DNA of 64,000 nucleotides from Piscinibacter gummiphilus (lineage in GTDB: Bacteria; Pseudomonadota; Gammaproteobacteria; Burkholderiales; Burkholderiaceae_C), in contig NZ_CP136336.1 in the NCBI RefSeq assembly GCF_032681285.1, positions 5,257,001-5,321,000 of the forward strand, read 5' to 3'. The notes below the pieces were generated by a model, which was not told the origin of the DNA, did no database searches, and saw only the letters and a program-made list of their open reading frames with translations. Shown piece after piece: positions 44,107 to 52,720 of the stretch. Position 1 is the first letter of the stretch, and the number at the start of each line of letters is the position of its first letter. The translations under genes were made by a program, and so were the position numbers.

Positions 44107-45927
44107 ATGCCTTTTTCCATCTTGCCGACGCCCCTGCCGTCTTCGGGAATGCGCCTGCCTCTGTTTCCGTTTCACATGGCCTGCCGCTTGTGCCTGCTGG
44201 CCCTCGCCTGGCTGCTGCTGCACACGAGCGCCACCGCCGCGCCCTTGCGCCTCGACGAAGGCCAGCGGGTGGTCGACGCCTGGCCGGCGGTGACGCTGCT
44301 GGCCGACCCCGGCCGCGAGCTCTCGCTGGAACAGGTGCTCGCGCAGCGCGAGCGCTTCGCGCCACCGCCCTCGCCGCACGCCACGCTGGGCGTGCGCGAC
44401 GAGGTGGTGTGGCTGCGCATCCCGGTCGAGTCTTCTGCGCGGGCCACACCGCGTTGGGTGCTCGACATCGACTACCCCGCCCTGCACCGCGTCGACGCCT
44501 ACGTGCTGGTGCAAGGCCGCGTGGTGCGCCAGGCCGTGCTCGGCAGCCACCAGCCGTATTCGCAGCGGCCGCTGGCGAGCCGCTCGCACGCACTGCCGGT
44601 GGAGCTGGCCCCGGGCAGCACGGGCGAAGTGCTGCTGCGGGTGCAGACGGGCGGGGCGATGATCCTGCCGATCACCTTCAACACGCCGCAGGCCTTCCAT
44701 GAGCGGGCGCTGGCCGAGCAGACGCTGCAGGGCGCGCTCGGGGGCCTGGGCATCGCGCTGCTGGTCTACAGCCTGGGGCGCTTCTTCACGCTGCGCGAGA
44801 CGCTCTCGCTCAAGTACGCGCTGCTGGCGGCCGGCAGCATCTTCTTCTCGCTGTTCCAGTTCGGCATCGGCGCGCAGTACCTCTGGCGCGACTGGATGTG
44901 GTTGGAGCAGCACGCGGGTGGACTCTTTTCGCTGATGGCGCTGTGCGGCTCCTTCCTCTTCATCGAGCATGCACTCACGCGGCCGATCGGCACGCGCGCC
45001 GTCTCGCTCGTGAACACGCGCTACACCGGACCCGGCTTCAGCCGGCTGATGCGCGGTGGTGCCTTGGGGGTGAGCGCGCTGGCCGTGGCCTACGCGCTCG
45101 GGCTCTTCGACACCCGCGTGGTGACCGCCGTCGTGAGCGTGCTCGGCCCGGTGCCCGCGCTGCTGGGGCTGCCGGGGGCGCTGTCGCGCGCACGCCAGCG
45201 CGACCCGGTGGGCACCGGCTTCCTCGTCGCCTGGGGCATCTACGCGCTCGCCACCGCCACGCTGATCGGCGTGATCCAGGGTGCGCTGCCCGTGAACTTC
45301 TGGACGCTGCACTCCTTCGAGTTCGGCGCCACCGTCGACATGATCTTCTACCTGCGGGTGCTGAGCCTGAGCACGCAGGCCATGCATGCCGCCGCGCAGA
45401 GCGCCAGCCGCGAGCGCGACGTGTTCCGCTTCCTCGCCCACAGCGACCCGTTGACCGGCCTGCACAACCGGCGCGGGCTGCAGGCGCAGATCAAGGCCGC
45501 GCTGCAAAAGCGCGAGCCCGAAGGCCGGGTGGCGATGTACCTGCTCGACCTCGACGGCTTCAAGGCGGTCAACGACCAACACGGCCACGAGGTGGGCGAC
45601 CAGTTGCTGCGGCTCCTGTCACGTCGACTGCAGGCGGCCACGCGCGTGCAAGACACCGTGGGCCGCCTCGGCGGCGACGAGTTCGTGATCCTCACGAGCG
45701 GGCTCAGCGGGCCAGCGCAGGCCGAGTCGCTCGCGCAGAAGCTGCTCGACACGGTGCGTGAGCCCTTCCAGGTCGGCGAACACCTCTGCGAGCTGGGCTT
45801 GAGCATCGGCTACACCCTGGCCCCCGCCGACGGCACTGACGCGGCCGAGCTGCTGCGCCGCGCCGACGCGGCCATGTACGCCAGCAAGCAGGCGGGCAAG
45901 GGCGTGGCGCGGCGCTGGTCAAGCTGA
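44107..45927 (+). CDS. 7TMR-DISM diguanylate cyclase (GGDEF)
   Basis: Up to 606 residues. A signal peptide is followed by a periplasmic 7TMR-DISM extracellular sensor (about residues 50-190: VVWLRIPVESSARATPRWVLDIDYPALHRVDAYV). Seven TM helices span about 200-420 and a GGDEF domain 440-605 (HSDPLTGLHNRRGLQAQ, LLDLDGFKAVNDQHGHEVGD, GRLGGDEFVILTSG). The active site is intact. DISM domains sense small extracellular ligands, often carbohydrates. The start is uncertain: ATG 44107, 44149 or 44176 (MACRLCLLAL) would all retain the signal peptide. Confidence 0.92.
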   Translation: MPFSILPTPLPSSGMRLPLFPFHMACRLCLLALAWLLLHTSATAAPLRLDEGQRVVDAWPAVTLLADPGRELSLEQVLAQRERFAPPPSPHATLGVRDEVVWLRIPVESSARATPRWVLDIDYPALHRVDAYVLVQGRVVRQAVLGSHQPYSQRPLASRSHALPVELAPGSTGEVLLRVQTGGAMILPITFNTPQAFHERALAEQTLQGALGGLGIALLVYSLGRFFTLRETLSLKYALLAAGSIFFSLFQFGIGAQYLWRDWMWLEQHAGGLFSLMALCGSFLFIEHALTRPIGTRAVSLVNTRYTGPGFSRLMRGGALGVSALAVAYALGLFDTRVVTAVVSVLGPVPALLGLPGALSRARQRDPVGTGFLVAWGIYALATATLIGVIQGALPVNFWTLHSFEFGATVDMIFYLRVLSLSTQAMHAAAQSASRERDVFRFLAHSDPLTGLHNRRGLQAQIKAALQKREPEGRVAMYLLDLDGFKAVNDQHGHEVGDQLLRLLSRRLQAATRVQDTVGRLGGDEFVILTSGLSGPAQAESLAQKLLDTVREPFQVGEHLCELGLSIGYTLAPADGTDAAELLRRADAAMYASKQAGKGVARRWSS

Positions 45928-46749
45928 GGCGCCCCGCACCAGCCGGGGCACGATCTCGGCGGTGAACGGGTCGGCGGGCAGGAAGATCTCCATCGACAGC
46001 TCGGAGAGCGTGATGTCGAAGGCCGAGCCGAAGATGGTGGTCGCGGTGAGGAAGCTCAGCACCCCCTCGTCGCAGCGGATCTGGAACGGCACCGCCACGC
46101 CCTCGTGCTCGCTCGTCAGCGGGGTGACCGACGGGTCCTCCGCCGGCTCGGGATAGGACAGCAACTCCTTCAGCAGGGCGGACAGCCCGGGGTCGCCGCT
46201 GGCCTCGATCTGCTGGCGCAAGCGCTGCACGTGGGCGGCCCGCATCCGGCGCACGTTGACCAGCCGCGACACCAGCCCCGCCGGGTGGTAGCAGCCGCGG
46301 ATGATGTTGGCCCGCTCGGGCAGCGGTCGGCCCGGCTGGCCGAGGATCACGGGCACCGCACCGTTGGCCGCCACGATGTTCCAGTGCCGGTCGAGCGCCA
46401 TGGCGGGAAAGGGCTCGTGCGCCGTCAGCAAGCGCTGCACGGCCTGCCGCGCCGCCGCCAGCTCGTCATCCGCCAAGGCCCGCTCGCGGTACATCGGCGC
46501 AAAGCCTGCCGCCAGCAGCCATTGGTTGCGCTCGCGCAGCGGCACCTGCAGGCACTCCGACAGGCGCAGCACCATCTCGCGGCTGGGGGCCGATCGGCCC
46601 GTCTCCACAAAGCTCAGGTGCCGCACCGACACCTCGGCCTGCACCGCGAGGTCGATCTGCGTCATGCGGCGCTGCTGGCGCCAGCGCTTCAGGGATGCGC
46701 CGAAGCTCGGCGCGGCCGCCGGCGGCCGGGGGGTCGGAGACGGGTGCAT
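45919..46749 (-). CDS. XRE-type regulator with MmyB-like ligand-binding domain
   Basis: 276 residues from ATG 46749. The HTH (about residues 15-75) reads LKRWRQQRRMTQIDLAVQAEVSVRHLSFVETGRSAPSREMVLRL. The C-terminal MmyB/PAS-like domain (about 100-260) includes PAMALDRHWNIVAANGAV and VRRMRAAHVQRLRQQ, typical of this actinobacterial and proteobacterial family that binds fatty-acid-like ligands. It is divergent from an NTF2-like gene with a perfect palindrome between them. Its 3' end overlaps the GGDEF gene by 9 bases. Confidence 0.92.
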   Translation of the reverse strand: MHPSPTPRPPAAAPSFGASLKRWRQQRRMTQIDLAVQAEVSVRHLSFVETGRSAPSREMVLRLSECLQVPLRERNQWLLAAGFAPMYRERALADDELAAARQAVQRLLTAHEPFPAMALDRHWNIVAANGAVPVILGQPGRPLPERANIIRGCYHPAGLVSRLVNVRRMRAAHVQRLRQQIEASGDPGLSALLKELLSYPEPAEDPSVTPLTSEHEGVAVPFQIRCDEGVLSFLTATTIFGSAFDITLSELSMEIFLPADPFTAEIVPRLVRGASA

Positions 46750-46784
46750 GCCGGCATCGTAGGCAGGAACCGGCGGCCGGAGGT

Positions 46785-46799
46785 TTACCTGCCAGGTAA
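46785..46799. promoter_or_regulatory. Perfect palindrome, likely XRE operator
   Basis: TTACCTGCCAGGTAA is a 15-base palindrome of two perfect 7-base arms about a central C. It lies 35 bases upstream of the XRE gene start and 132 bases upstream of the NTF2-like gene. Its size fits an HTH_XRE dimer, and autoregulation plus control of the divergent gene is the simplest reading. Confidence 0.65.
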
Positions 46800-46931
46800 T
46801 CGACAAGCTGCACCCCGGCCGGCACCATGCCCTCACAACAAGGGTTCAGGGAGGGCCCACGCCGGCAGCGCTCGCCGGCCATTCAACCCGCACCGCGTCG
46901 AGCACGCACCAGACCGCCGAGGAGGATCCCC

Positions 46932-47336
46932 GTGTCAGCCGCTCGCTCCATCGCGCCCGCCGAAGCGCCGCCCGGCGCCGCCGAGCCGGCCTTGCCGCCG
47001 GACATCGCCCGCGTGGTGGCCGACTACGTGCTGGTGCACTTCGAGCCGACGAGGGCGCGCGTCGAATCGCTCTTCACGCCGGGCCTGCGCGTCTACGGCA
47101 ACAGCCTGCCGCCCCACGGGCTGGATCGCGAGGCGTACCTCAACCACCTGCGCAAGCGCTACGGCATGGTGTTCAGCCAGGCGCCCCACACACGCGTCGT
47201 GCTGACGCACGACAAGCGTGTGGTGCTGCGCTGGACGCTCAGCAGCGGCGCGCGGCGCCTCGCGTTCGGCCTCGACTACCTGTCGGTCGCCCACGAGCGC
47301 ATCAGCAGGATCGTGGGGCTGTCGTGGCCCGCCTGA
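46932..47336 (+). CDS. NTF2/SnoaL-like small protein
   Basis: 134 residues from GTG 46932 (AGGAGG 6-7 bases upstream). The pattern of an N-terminal helix (ARVVADYVLVHFEPTRARVESLFTPGLRVYG) followed by four beta strands (HTRVVLTHDKRVVLRWTLSSG, RLAFGLDYLSVAHERISRIVGLSW) resembles NTF2/SnoaL-like folds, which serve as isomerases or binding proteins. No catalytic residues can be assigned. It is probably regulated by the divergent XRE protein. Confidence 0.7.
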   Translation: MSAARSIAPAEAPPGAAEPALPPDIARVVADYVLVHFEPTRARVESLFTPGLRVYGNSLPPHGLDREAYLNHLRKRYGMVFSQAPHTRVVLTHDKRVVLRWTLSSGARRLAFGLDYLSVAHERISRIVGLSWPA

Positions 47337-47362
47337 AACAGGCCATGGCCTGATCCGAGGCC

Positions 47363-48559
47363 TCAGCCGGCCAGCACGGCCGCCATCGCCACCGCGGTCG
47401 CCTCGACGTTCGACGAGTTGAGCCCCGCCACGCACATGCGGCCCGAGCGCACGAGGTACACCGCGTGCTCTTCGCGCAGGCGGTCGACCTGCTCGGGCGT
47501 GAGACCGGTGTAGCTGAACATGCCGCGCTGGGTGATGAAGTAGTCGAAGTTGCGACCGGGGAGCTTCGCGCTGATGACGGCGTGCAGCTTCTGGCGCATG
47601 GCCTGGATGCGCTTGCGCATCGCATCGAGCTCGTCGGCCCACTGCTGGCGCAGCTCGGGCGTGCCGAGCACACGCGCGACGATCTGGCCGCCGTGGGTGG
47701 GCGGACTGCTGTAGTTCTTGCGCACGGTGGCCTTCATCTGGCCGAGCACCAGATCGGCTTCGGCCTTGCTGGGGCACACGACGCTCAGGCCGCCGCAACG
47801 CTCGCCATAGAGCGAGAAGCTCTTCGAGAAGCTGCTCGCGCAGAAGAAGCTCACGCCCGCATCGGCGAGCGCGCGCACGGCCCAGGCGTCTTCGTCGATG
47901 CCGTCGCCGAAGCCCTGGTAGGCGATGTCGACATACGGGATCAGCTTGCGCGCCTTGAGCACCGGGATCAGCTCGGCCCACTGCGCGTGCGAGAGGTCCA
48001 CGCCCGTCGGGTTGTGGCAGCAGGCGTGCAGCAGCACGATGCTCTGCTCGGGCAGCGCCTGGATGGCCGCCAGCATCTCGGGGAAGCGCAGGCCGCCGGT
48101 CTTGGCGTCGTAGTACGGGTAGGTGTTCACCGTGAAGCCGGCGCCTTCGAACATGGCGCGGTGGTTGTCCCAGGTGGGGTCGCTGACCCACACGTTGCTC
48201 TTCGGGAAGTAGCGCTTGAGGAAGTCGCCGCCGACCTTCAGGCCGCCCGAGCCGCCCAGCGTCTGGATGGTCGCGATGCGGCCGCTCTTCACCGCTTCAT
48301 GGCCGGCGCCGAAGAGCAGGTGCTGCACCGCCTGGCGGTAGTTGGGCGCGCCTTCCATCGGCTGGTAGGGGCGTGCGCCGATGGTCTGCAGCATGGCCGA
48401 TTCGGCCGTCTTCACCGCCTTCATCACCGGCAGGTTGCCGGCGTCGTCGAAGTAGATACCGATGGAGAGGTTGATCTTGTTCGGCCGCGGGTCCTTGCCG
48501 AAGGATTCGTTGAGGGTGAGGATGGGGTCGCCAGCGTAGGCGTCGACGTGCTCGAACAT
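47363..48559 (-). CDS. Aromatic/aspartate amino acid aminotransferase (class Ia)
   Basis: 398 residues. The AspC/TyrB family features are [30 protein letters not shown] at the start, [13 protein letters not shown] near 187, [13 protein letters not shown] near 215, and the PLP lysine in [16 protein letters not shown] near 247. [11 protein letters not shown] near the end holds the substrate-carboxylate Arg. It transfers amino groups between tyrosine/phenylalanine/aspartate and 2-oxoglutarate. TyrB and AspC cannot be separated by eye; the sequence looks TyrB-like. Confidence 0.93.
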   Translation of the reverse strand: MFEHVDAYAGDPILTLNESFGKDPRPNKINLSIGIYFDDAGNLPVMKAVKTAESAMLQTIGARPYQPMEGAPNYRQAVQHLLFGAGHEAVKSGRIATIQTLGGSGGLKVGGDFLKRYFPKSNVWVSDPTWDNHRAMFEGAGFTVNTYPYYDAKTGGLRFPEMLAAIQALPEQSIVLLHACCHNPTGVDLSHAQWAELIPVLKARKLIPYVDIAYQGFGDGIDEDAWAVRALADAGVSFFCASSFSKSFSLYGERCGGLSVVCPSKAEADLVLGQMKATVRKNYSSPPTHGGQIVARVLGTPELRQQWADELDAMRKRIQAMRQKLHAVISAKLPGRNFDYFITQRGMFSYTGLTPEQVDRLREEHAVYLVRSGRMCVAGLNSSNVEATAVAMAAVLAG

Positions 48560-48610
48560 GGAAGGCTCCTGCAGGGGAGCGGCGATTATCCGGCCAGCTC
48601 CGGCAAGGGC

Positions 48611-49693
48611 CTATGCGCCCACCCACTCGGCCCAGCGGCCATGCGCGTGGGAACGGGCCAGCGCCTCGAAGCGCAGCTCGCCCCCAACGCGGTGGCACAG
48701 GGTCCACACGCTGTGGGCTTTCGGCAGGTCGGGCCGGGGCGGCGGCAGCTCGACCGGGCCGACCCGTAAGGCGCTCGATTCGGCCGAGAGCCACATGGCG
48801 CCGGTGCGGCGCACGAGCTCCGTCACCGTCTCGATGTGGCGTTGCAAGGCCGGCCGCTCGAAGTAGGTCAGCACCCAGCTGTTGAAGATCACCGGCCGCA
48901 CGCCGGACGGGAGCGAGGCCACCCACGGCTCGACGGCGGCGGTGCAGTCGGCCTCGCGGCGCACCGGCCAGCGGCGCGCGCGGGCCATCTGCACCGCCTG
49001 CTCGAAGCGGGTGGCGCGGGCAGTGTCGCTCGGCCACAGGCAGGCGCGCAGCCAGCGCACCGCCCGCTCGTCGTCGACCGTGACCGGGGCGGGGTCGAGG
49101 CCGAGGCGCTGCACGAGCTTCGGTGTCGGCGTGGTGGGTGCGCGTCGCTCGCCTTGCCACTCGCAGCTCAGCAGCGGCACACCGGGGCGGGCGTCGGCCG
49201 CGTCGTATCGGTAGACGTCGACCCCGAGGTTGAGGCCGGCGCTGGTGCCCACGTCGAGCAAGGCCAGCTCGGCGCGGCCGCTGCGGGCGGCGAGCGCATG
49301 CAGTGCGGGCCACAGCACGGCGCAGCGGCCGATCTCGTTGGTCTGGGTGCTGCGGGTGCGCATCAACTCGCGCAGCGCGGCCGCGTGCTGCGCGGCGAAT
49401 TCGCGCACGCAGCTGGCCAGCGCCGCATCGGGCGCACGGTCACCGCCGCAGCTCGGGTAGTAGGCGGCCAGCGGGTGCGTCACACCCGACAGCAGCGAAT
49501 CGTGCACCGCGGCCAGCCAGAGGTTGGGGCGTTGCTGCTCGGGGCTTGCGCCGCTCAGCAGGCCGAGCAGCGCGGGGTCGTCGGCCACGATGCGGCACAG
49601 CGCTTCGTAGAGCGGCTCCTCGGGGCACTCCACGTTCGCAAAGTGGCGGAACAGCGCGGCCAGGCGCCCGGTGTCGGCAGGGGTGAGGTCCAT
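48611..49693 (-). CDS. DUF2332 family protein
   Basis: 360 residues from ATG 49693. The DUF2332 pattern is visible: NVECPEEPLYEALCRIVADDPALLGLL near the start, NEIGRCAVLWPALHALAARSGRAELALLDVGTSAGLNLGVDVYRY near 150 (a SAM-methyltransferase-like strand and glycine loop), and RPVIFNSWVLTYF near 275. Function unknown, perhaps methyltransferase-like. It runs divergently from a Crp/Fnr regulator that probably controls it. Confidence 0.85.
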   Translation of the reverse strand: MDLTPADTGRLAALFRHFANVECPEEPLYEALCRIVADDPALLGLLSGASPEQQRPNLWLAAVHDSLLSGVTHPLAAYYPSCGGDRAPDAALASCVREFAAQHAAALRELMRTRSTQTNEIGRCAVLWPALHALAARSGRAELALLDVGTSAGLNLGVDVYRYDAADARPGVPLLSCEWQGERRAPTTPTPKLVQRLGLDPAPVTVDDERAVRWLRACLWPSDTARATRFEQAVQMARARRWPVRREADCTAAVEPWVASLPSGVRPVIFNSWVLTYFERPALQRHIETVTELVRRTGAMWLSAESSALRVGPVELPPPRPDLPKAHSVWTLCHRVGGELRFEALARSHAHGRWAEWVGA

Positions 49694-49726
49694 GCACGCA
49701 GCGTAGCCCCGGGCTTGCGGCTCAAA

Positions 49727-49742
49727 TGTCGGGCATCCGACA
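49727..49742. promoter_or_regulatory. Crp/Fnr-type palindrome TGTCGG-N4-CCGACA
   Basis: A perfect inverted repeat of 6-base arms separated by GCAT, lying between DUF2332 (start 34 bases away) and the Crp/Fnr gene (start 9 bases away). The N4 spacing matches FNR/DNR-type sites (TTGAT-N4-ATCAA), but the half-site differs. It sits where bound protein would block transcription of its own gene. Confidence 0.6.
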
Positions 49743-49751
49743 ATCGGGTCC

Positions 49752-50417
49752 ATGCAAGACGACGTGGCCCGCGTGCTGGGCACGAGCCTCCCGGAGCTGA
49801 CGCTGACCGATGCGCACTGGCACGGCCTGCTGCCGCTGTGCCGCCTGCACCGCGTGGGCCGCAGCCAGGTGCTGCTGCGCCAGGGTGACGCCACGCCCGC
49901 ACTTTTCGGCCTGGCGAGCGGCGAGATGGAGATCCGCTTCCTGACGGTGGACGGCGAAGCCTCGGTGATCGAGCGCGTGCCGCCGGGGCGGCTCTTCGGC
50001 CTGTCGTCGTTCGCGAGCGGCGAAGTCTCGACCTTCGAGGTGCAGGGCGGCGCCAAGGCCTCGCGCGTCGTGGCGTTCGGGTCGGCCGCCTACGAGTACC
50101 TGATGGACATGGTGCCGGGCTTTGCGCGGGCGCTGATGCGAGAGTACGCGCGCCGCTACCACGGCACGCTGCGCCTGCTCGAAGCCTCGCGCCACCGCAG
50201 CGCCGACGAACGCCTGCGCCTGGCCCTCGAACAATTGGCCCGCACCGACCGTGCGGGACCGCCCGATGCGCAGGGCTGGCGCCACATCCGCACCACGCAG
50301 GCCGAACTGGCGGCGCTGGCCAGCCTGTCGCGCCAGACGGTCAACGAGCTGGTGCGGCAGCTTGCCGCGCAGAAGCGGCTGCGCGTGGCCTATGGCGGGC
50401 TGTGGGTGCCCGCGTGA
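49752..50417 (+). CDS. Crp/Fnr family transcriptional regulator
   Basis: 221 residues. The N-terminal CNB-like barrel (about residues 20-130) includes HRVGRSQVLLRQGDATPALFGLASGEMEIRFL. A long helix follows, then a winged HTH (about 165-218: TTQAELAALASLSRQTVNELVRQLAAQKRLRVAYGGLWV). No FNR-type Cys cluster is present, so it is not an iron-sulfur oxygen sensor; the ligand is unknown. A palindrome lies just before its start. Confidence 0.93.
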   Translation: MQDDVARVLGTSLPELTLTDAHWHGLLPLCRLHRVGRSQVLLRQGDATPALFGLASGEMEIRFLTVDGEASVIERVPPGRLFGLSSFASGEVSTFEVQGGAKASRVVAFGSAAYEYLMDMVPGFARALMREYARRYHGTLRLLEASRHRSADERLRLALEQLARTDRAGPPDAQGWRHIRTTQAELAALASLSRQTVNELVRQLAAQKRLRVAYGGLWVPA

Positions 50418-50420
50418 CGA

Positions 50421-50906
50421 TCAGGCCGCCAGTGCGGCCTCGATGTCTTTGGTGATCGACTCGGGCGCGTCGTTCGGCGCATAGCGCTTGATCACCTGCC
50501 CGTCTTTCCCGACGAGGAACTTGGTGAAGTTCCACTTGATGCCCTTGGTGCCGAGGATGCCCGGGGCCTCGCTCGTGAGCCATTTCCACAGCGGATGGGC
50601 GTCGGCGCCATTGACCTTCACCTTCTCCATCATCGGGAAGCTCACGCCGTAGTTGAGCTGGCAGAAGGAGGCGATCTCGTCGTTGCTGCCCGGGTCCTGC
50701 CCGCCGAACTCGTTGCTGGGGAAGCCGACGACGACCAGGCCCTTGTCCTTGTAGCGCTCCCACAGCTTCTCGAGGCCGCCGAACTGCGGCGTGAAACCGC
50801 AGGCGCTCGCCGTGTTCACGATCAGCAGCACCTTGCCGCGCTGGGTGGACAGCTGCGCGGGCTGGCCATCGATGGAAACAGCCTCGAAGTCGTAAACGCT
50901 GGTCAT
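50421..50906 (-). CDS. Glutathione peroxidase
   Basis: 161 residues from ATG 50906. The three GPx motifs are present: VNTASACGFTPQFGGLEKL with the peroxidatic Cys (not selenocysteine) near residue 36, GFPSNEFGGQDPGSNDEI near 62, and WNFTKFLVGKDGQV near 125. It reduces peroxides with thiol reductant; bacterial Cys-GPx enzymes commonly use thioredoxin. The Gln, Trp and Asn that support the Cys are all visible. Confidence 0.95.
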   Translation of the reverse strand: MTSVYDFEAVSIDGQPAQLSTQRGKVLLIVNTASACGFTPQFGGLEKLWERYKDKGLVVVGFPSNEFGGQDPGSNDEIASFCQLNYGVSFPMMEKVKVNGADAHPLWKWLTSEAPGILGTKGIKWNFTKFLVGKDGQVIKRYAPNDAPESITKDIEAALAA

Positions 50907-51034
50907 GAACCCTCCTGCCGGGTGTGACAAATGTGGGTGCCGATCGTAGCGCCGCCGCCCATCCGGCGCTGAGCAGGGTTGACGCCCCTTCGGCCGGCGC
51001 CGAACATGGGCCACCGCCACGACCGAAAGTCCCC

Positions 51035-51826
51035 ATGCCCCAGCGCATCCCCATGCGCTACACCGTTGCGCTGCAAGGCTTCAGCGACTTCGAGCGCAGC
51101 ACGCTGGCGTCGCTGTTCCGCCTGGAGCAGCAGCGCGCCCCCGCCTACGTGCAGGGCAGCTCGCTCGTGGAAAGCGACTTCGTCATCGCCGACGCCGACA
51201 GCCCGTCGGCGCTGAACGCCGTCAACGACGCCCACCGGGTGCAAGACGCCATCTTCATCGGCTCGCACCCGCCCGCGGGTGCGGCGGCCCACCTGCCGCG
51301 GCCCATCGAACCCAAGCGCCTCCTGCGCGAGCTCGACCTGCTACTCGAAGCGCGCCTCGCGCTGCTCGACGAGCCGCCGCTGACCGACTGGGTGGTGTCG
51401 TCGCCCGACGCCCTGCGCAGCGACGACAGCCCGCCCGCGCTCGACGTGCTGGTGCTCGACGACAGCCGCATCGCACTCAAGTTCCTGCAGTCCCGGCTGC
51501 AGGGCCTGGGCTACCGCGTGCATGCGGTGCAGACCGCCGACGAAGCGCTGGCCCTGCTCGACACCCAGCCCTTTTCCATCGTCTTTGTCGACATCGACCT
51601 CGGCGCAGGCCCGCTCGACGGCCTGGCGGTGTGCCAGCACCTGAAGCGGCGCCGCACGCACCCGGGCGACATCGCGCCCGCGGTGGTCGTCGTGACCGGC
51701 AGCACCCGCTCGACCGACCGCGTGCGCGGCGACCTCGCCGGCTGCGACGCCTACCTCACCAAGCCGCTGATGGAAGAAGAATTCATGGCGGCCCTGCGGC
51801 AGGTCGACCCCGCCCGGGCGGGCTGA
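51035..51826 (+). CDS. Response regulator, receiver domain with degenerate N-terminal half
   Basis: 263 residues from ATG 51035 (51053 is an alternative). The C-terminal half (about 130-263) is a receiver: VLVLDDSRIALKFLQSRL, phospho-acceptor in FVDIDLGAGPLDG, Thr in VVTGSTRS and Lys in YLTKPLMEEEF. The N-terminal half resembles another receiver-like fold without phosphorylation residues. There is no output domain, so it acts by protein contact. No kinase is adjacent. Confidence 0.88.
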   Translation: MPQRIPMRYTVALQGFSDFERSTLASLFRLEQQRAPAYVQGSSLVESDFVIADADSPSALNAVNDAHRVQDAIFIGSHPPAGAAAHLPRPIEPKRLLRELDLLLEARLALLDEPPLTDWVVSSPDALRSDDSPPALDVLVLDDSRIALKFLQSRLQGLGYRVHAVQTADEALALLDTQPFSIVFVDIDLGAGPLDGLAVCQHLKRRRTHPGDIAPAVVVVTGSTRSTDRVRGDLAGCDAYLTKPLMEEEFMAALRQVDPARAG

Positions 51827-51827
51827 G

Positions 51828-52715
51828 TCAGTGGGCGCTGTGGCTGTCGAGTGTCGACAGCAGTGCGGCCAGCAGGATCAGGCCGCCGCCCATGGCCAGC
51901 GCCGGGGTCATGCTGCCGCCGCCCAGCAGCAGGGCCGACACCGAGGCGAACAAGACCTCGGTCAGCATCACCACCGAAGCCACGTTGGCCGGCAGGCGCG
52001 CGGCACCGTACTGCAGCGCCACGTTGCTGAGCAGGAAGAAGCCGGAGAGCACCAGTGCGAGCGGCACCCAGCTCATCGCCGGGGCCGGCGGCCACGCCAC
52101 CTGGCCCTGCGTCGCGAGCGTGGCGGCCAGCGTGCCGGCCACCAGCACCCCGCCGAGGAACATCGCCAGCGCCCGGCTCTCCTCGGGCTGCGCCGCCTCG
52201 CGGCGCAGCATCACGTTGTTGAGTGCGAACGAGAAGCCGCCGCACACGCCAAGCCAGTCGGGCAACGAGCGCGGCAGCGGGAACGAGCCGCCCCCTTCCG
52301 GCCACAGCACGATGGCCGCACCACCCAGCGCCAGCAACACCCGCGCCCCCGCAAGCCAGGTGAGCTTCTCATGCAGCAGCACGCGGGCGAGGAGCACCAC
52401 CCACAGCGGCATCAGGTAGAAGAGCAGGACCACGCGCACCACGTCGCCGATGGCCACGCCCCAGTTGAAGGCCGCATTCGTGCTGCCCGAGGCGAACACC
52501 AGCACCCACAGCACCGGCCGGCGCAGCACCTGGCCGAAGGCGTGCGGCCGGGCGATGACGATCACCGCCACGGCCACGAGGTACACCAGCACGGTGGCCC
52601 ACAGCGGGTGCAGGCCGGCTGACTGAAGCTGGCGAAACGGCCACCACGACACGCCCCACACGAAGGCGTTGACCATCAAGGCCAGCGCGGGCCACAACCG
52701 GGACGAAGACCGCAT
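51828..52715 (-). CDS. EamA/DMT family transporter
   Basis: 295 residues with ten TM helices in two EamA repeats (AFVWGVSWWPFRQLQSAGLHPLWATVLVYL in the first; GVCGGFSFALNNVMLRREAAQP in the second). Such permeases export amino acids, metabolites or drugs; no substrate can be named. Its start is 5 bases from the lplT stop, so the two are probably one transcript. Confidence 0.9.
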   Translation of the reverse strand: MRSSSRLWPALALMVNAFVWGVSWWPFRQLQSAGLHPLWATVLVYLVAVAVIVIARPHAFGQVLRRPVLWVLVFASGSTNAAFNWGVAIGDVVRVVLLFYLMPLWVVLLARVLLHEKLTWLAGARVLLALGGAAIVLWPEGGGSFPLPRSLPDWLGVCGGFSFALNNVMLRREAAQPEESRALAMFLGGVLVAGTLAATLATQGQVAWPPAPAMSWVPLALVLSGFFLLSNVALQYGAARLPANVASVVMLTEVLFASVSALLLGGGSMTPALAMGGGLILLAALLSTLDSHSAH

Positions 52716-52720
52716 GGCGG

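Noticed and set aside
43600..45588. Long minus-strand open frame covering the 7TM-GGDEF gene
   Set aside because: The plus-strand GGDEF motifs are intact, and the antisense protein is low-complexity, His/Arg/Gln-rich.
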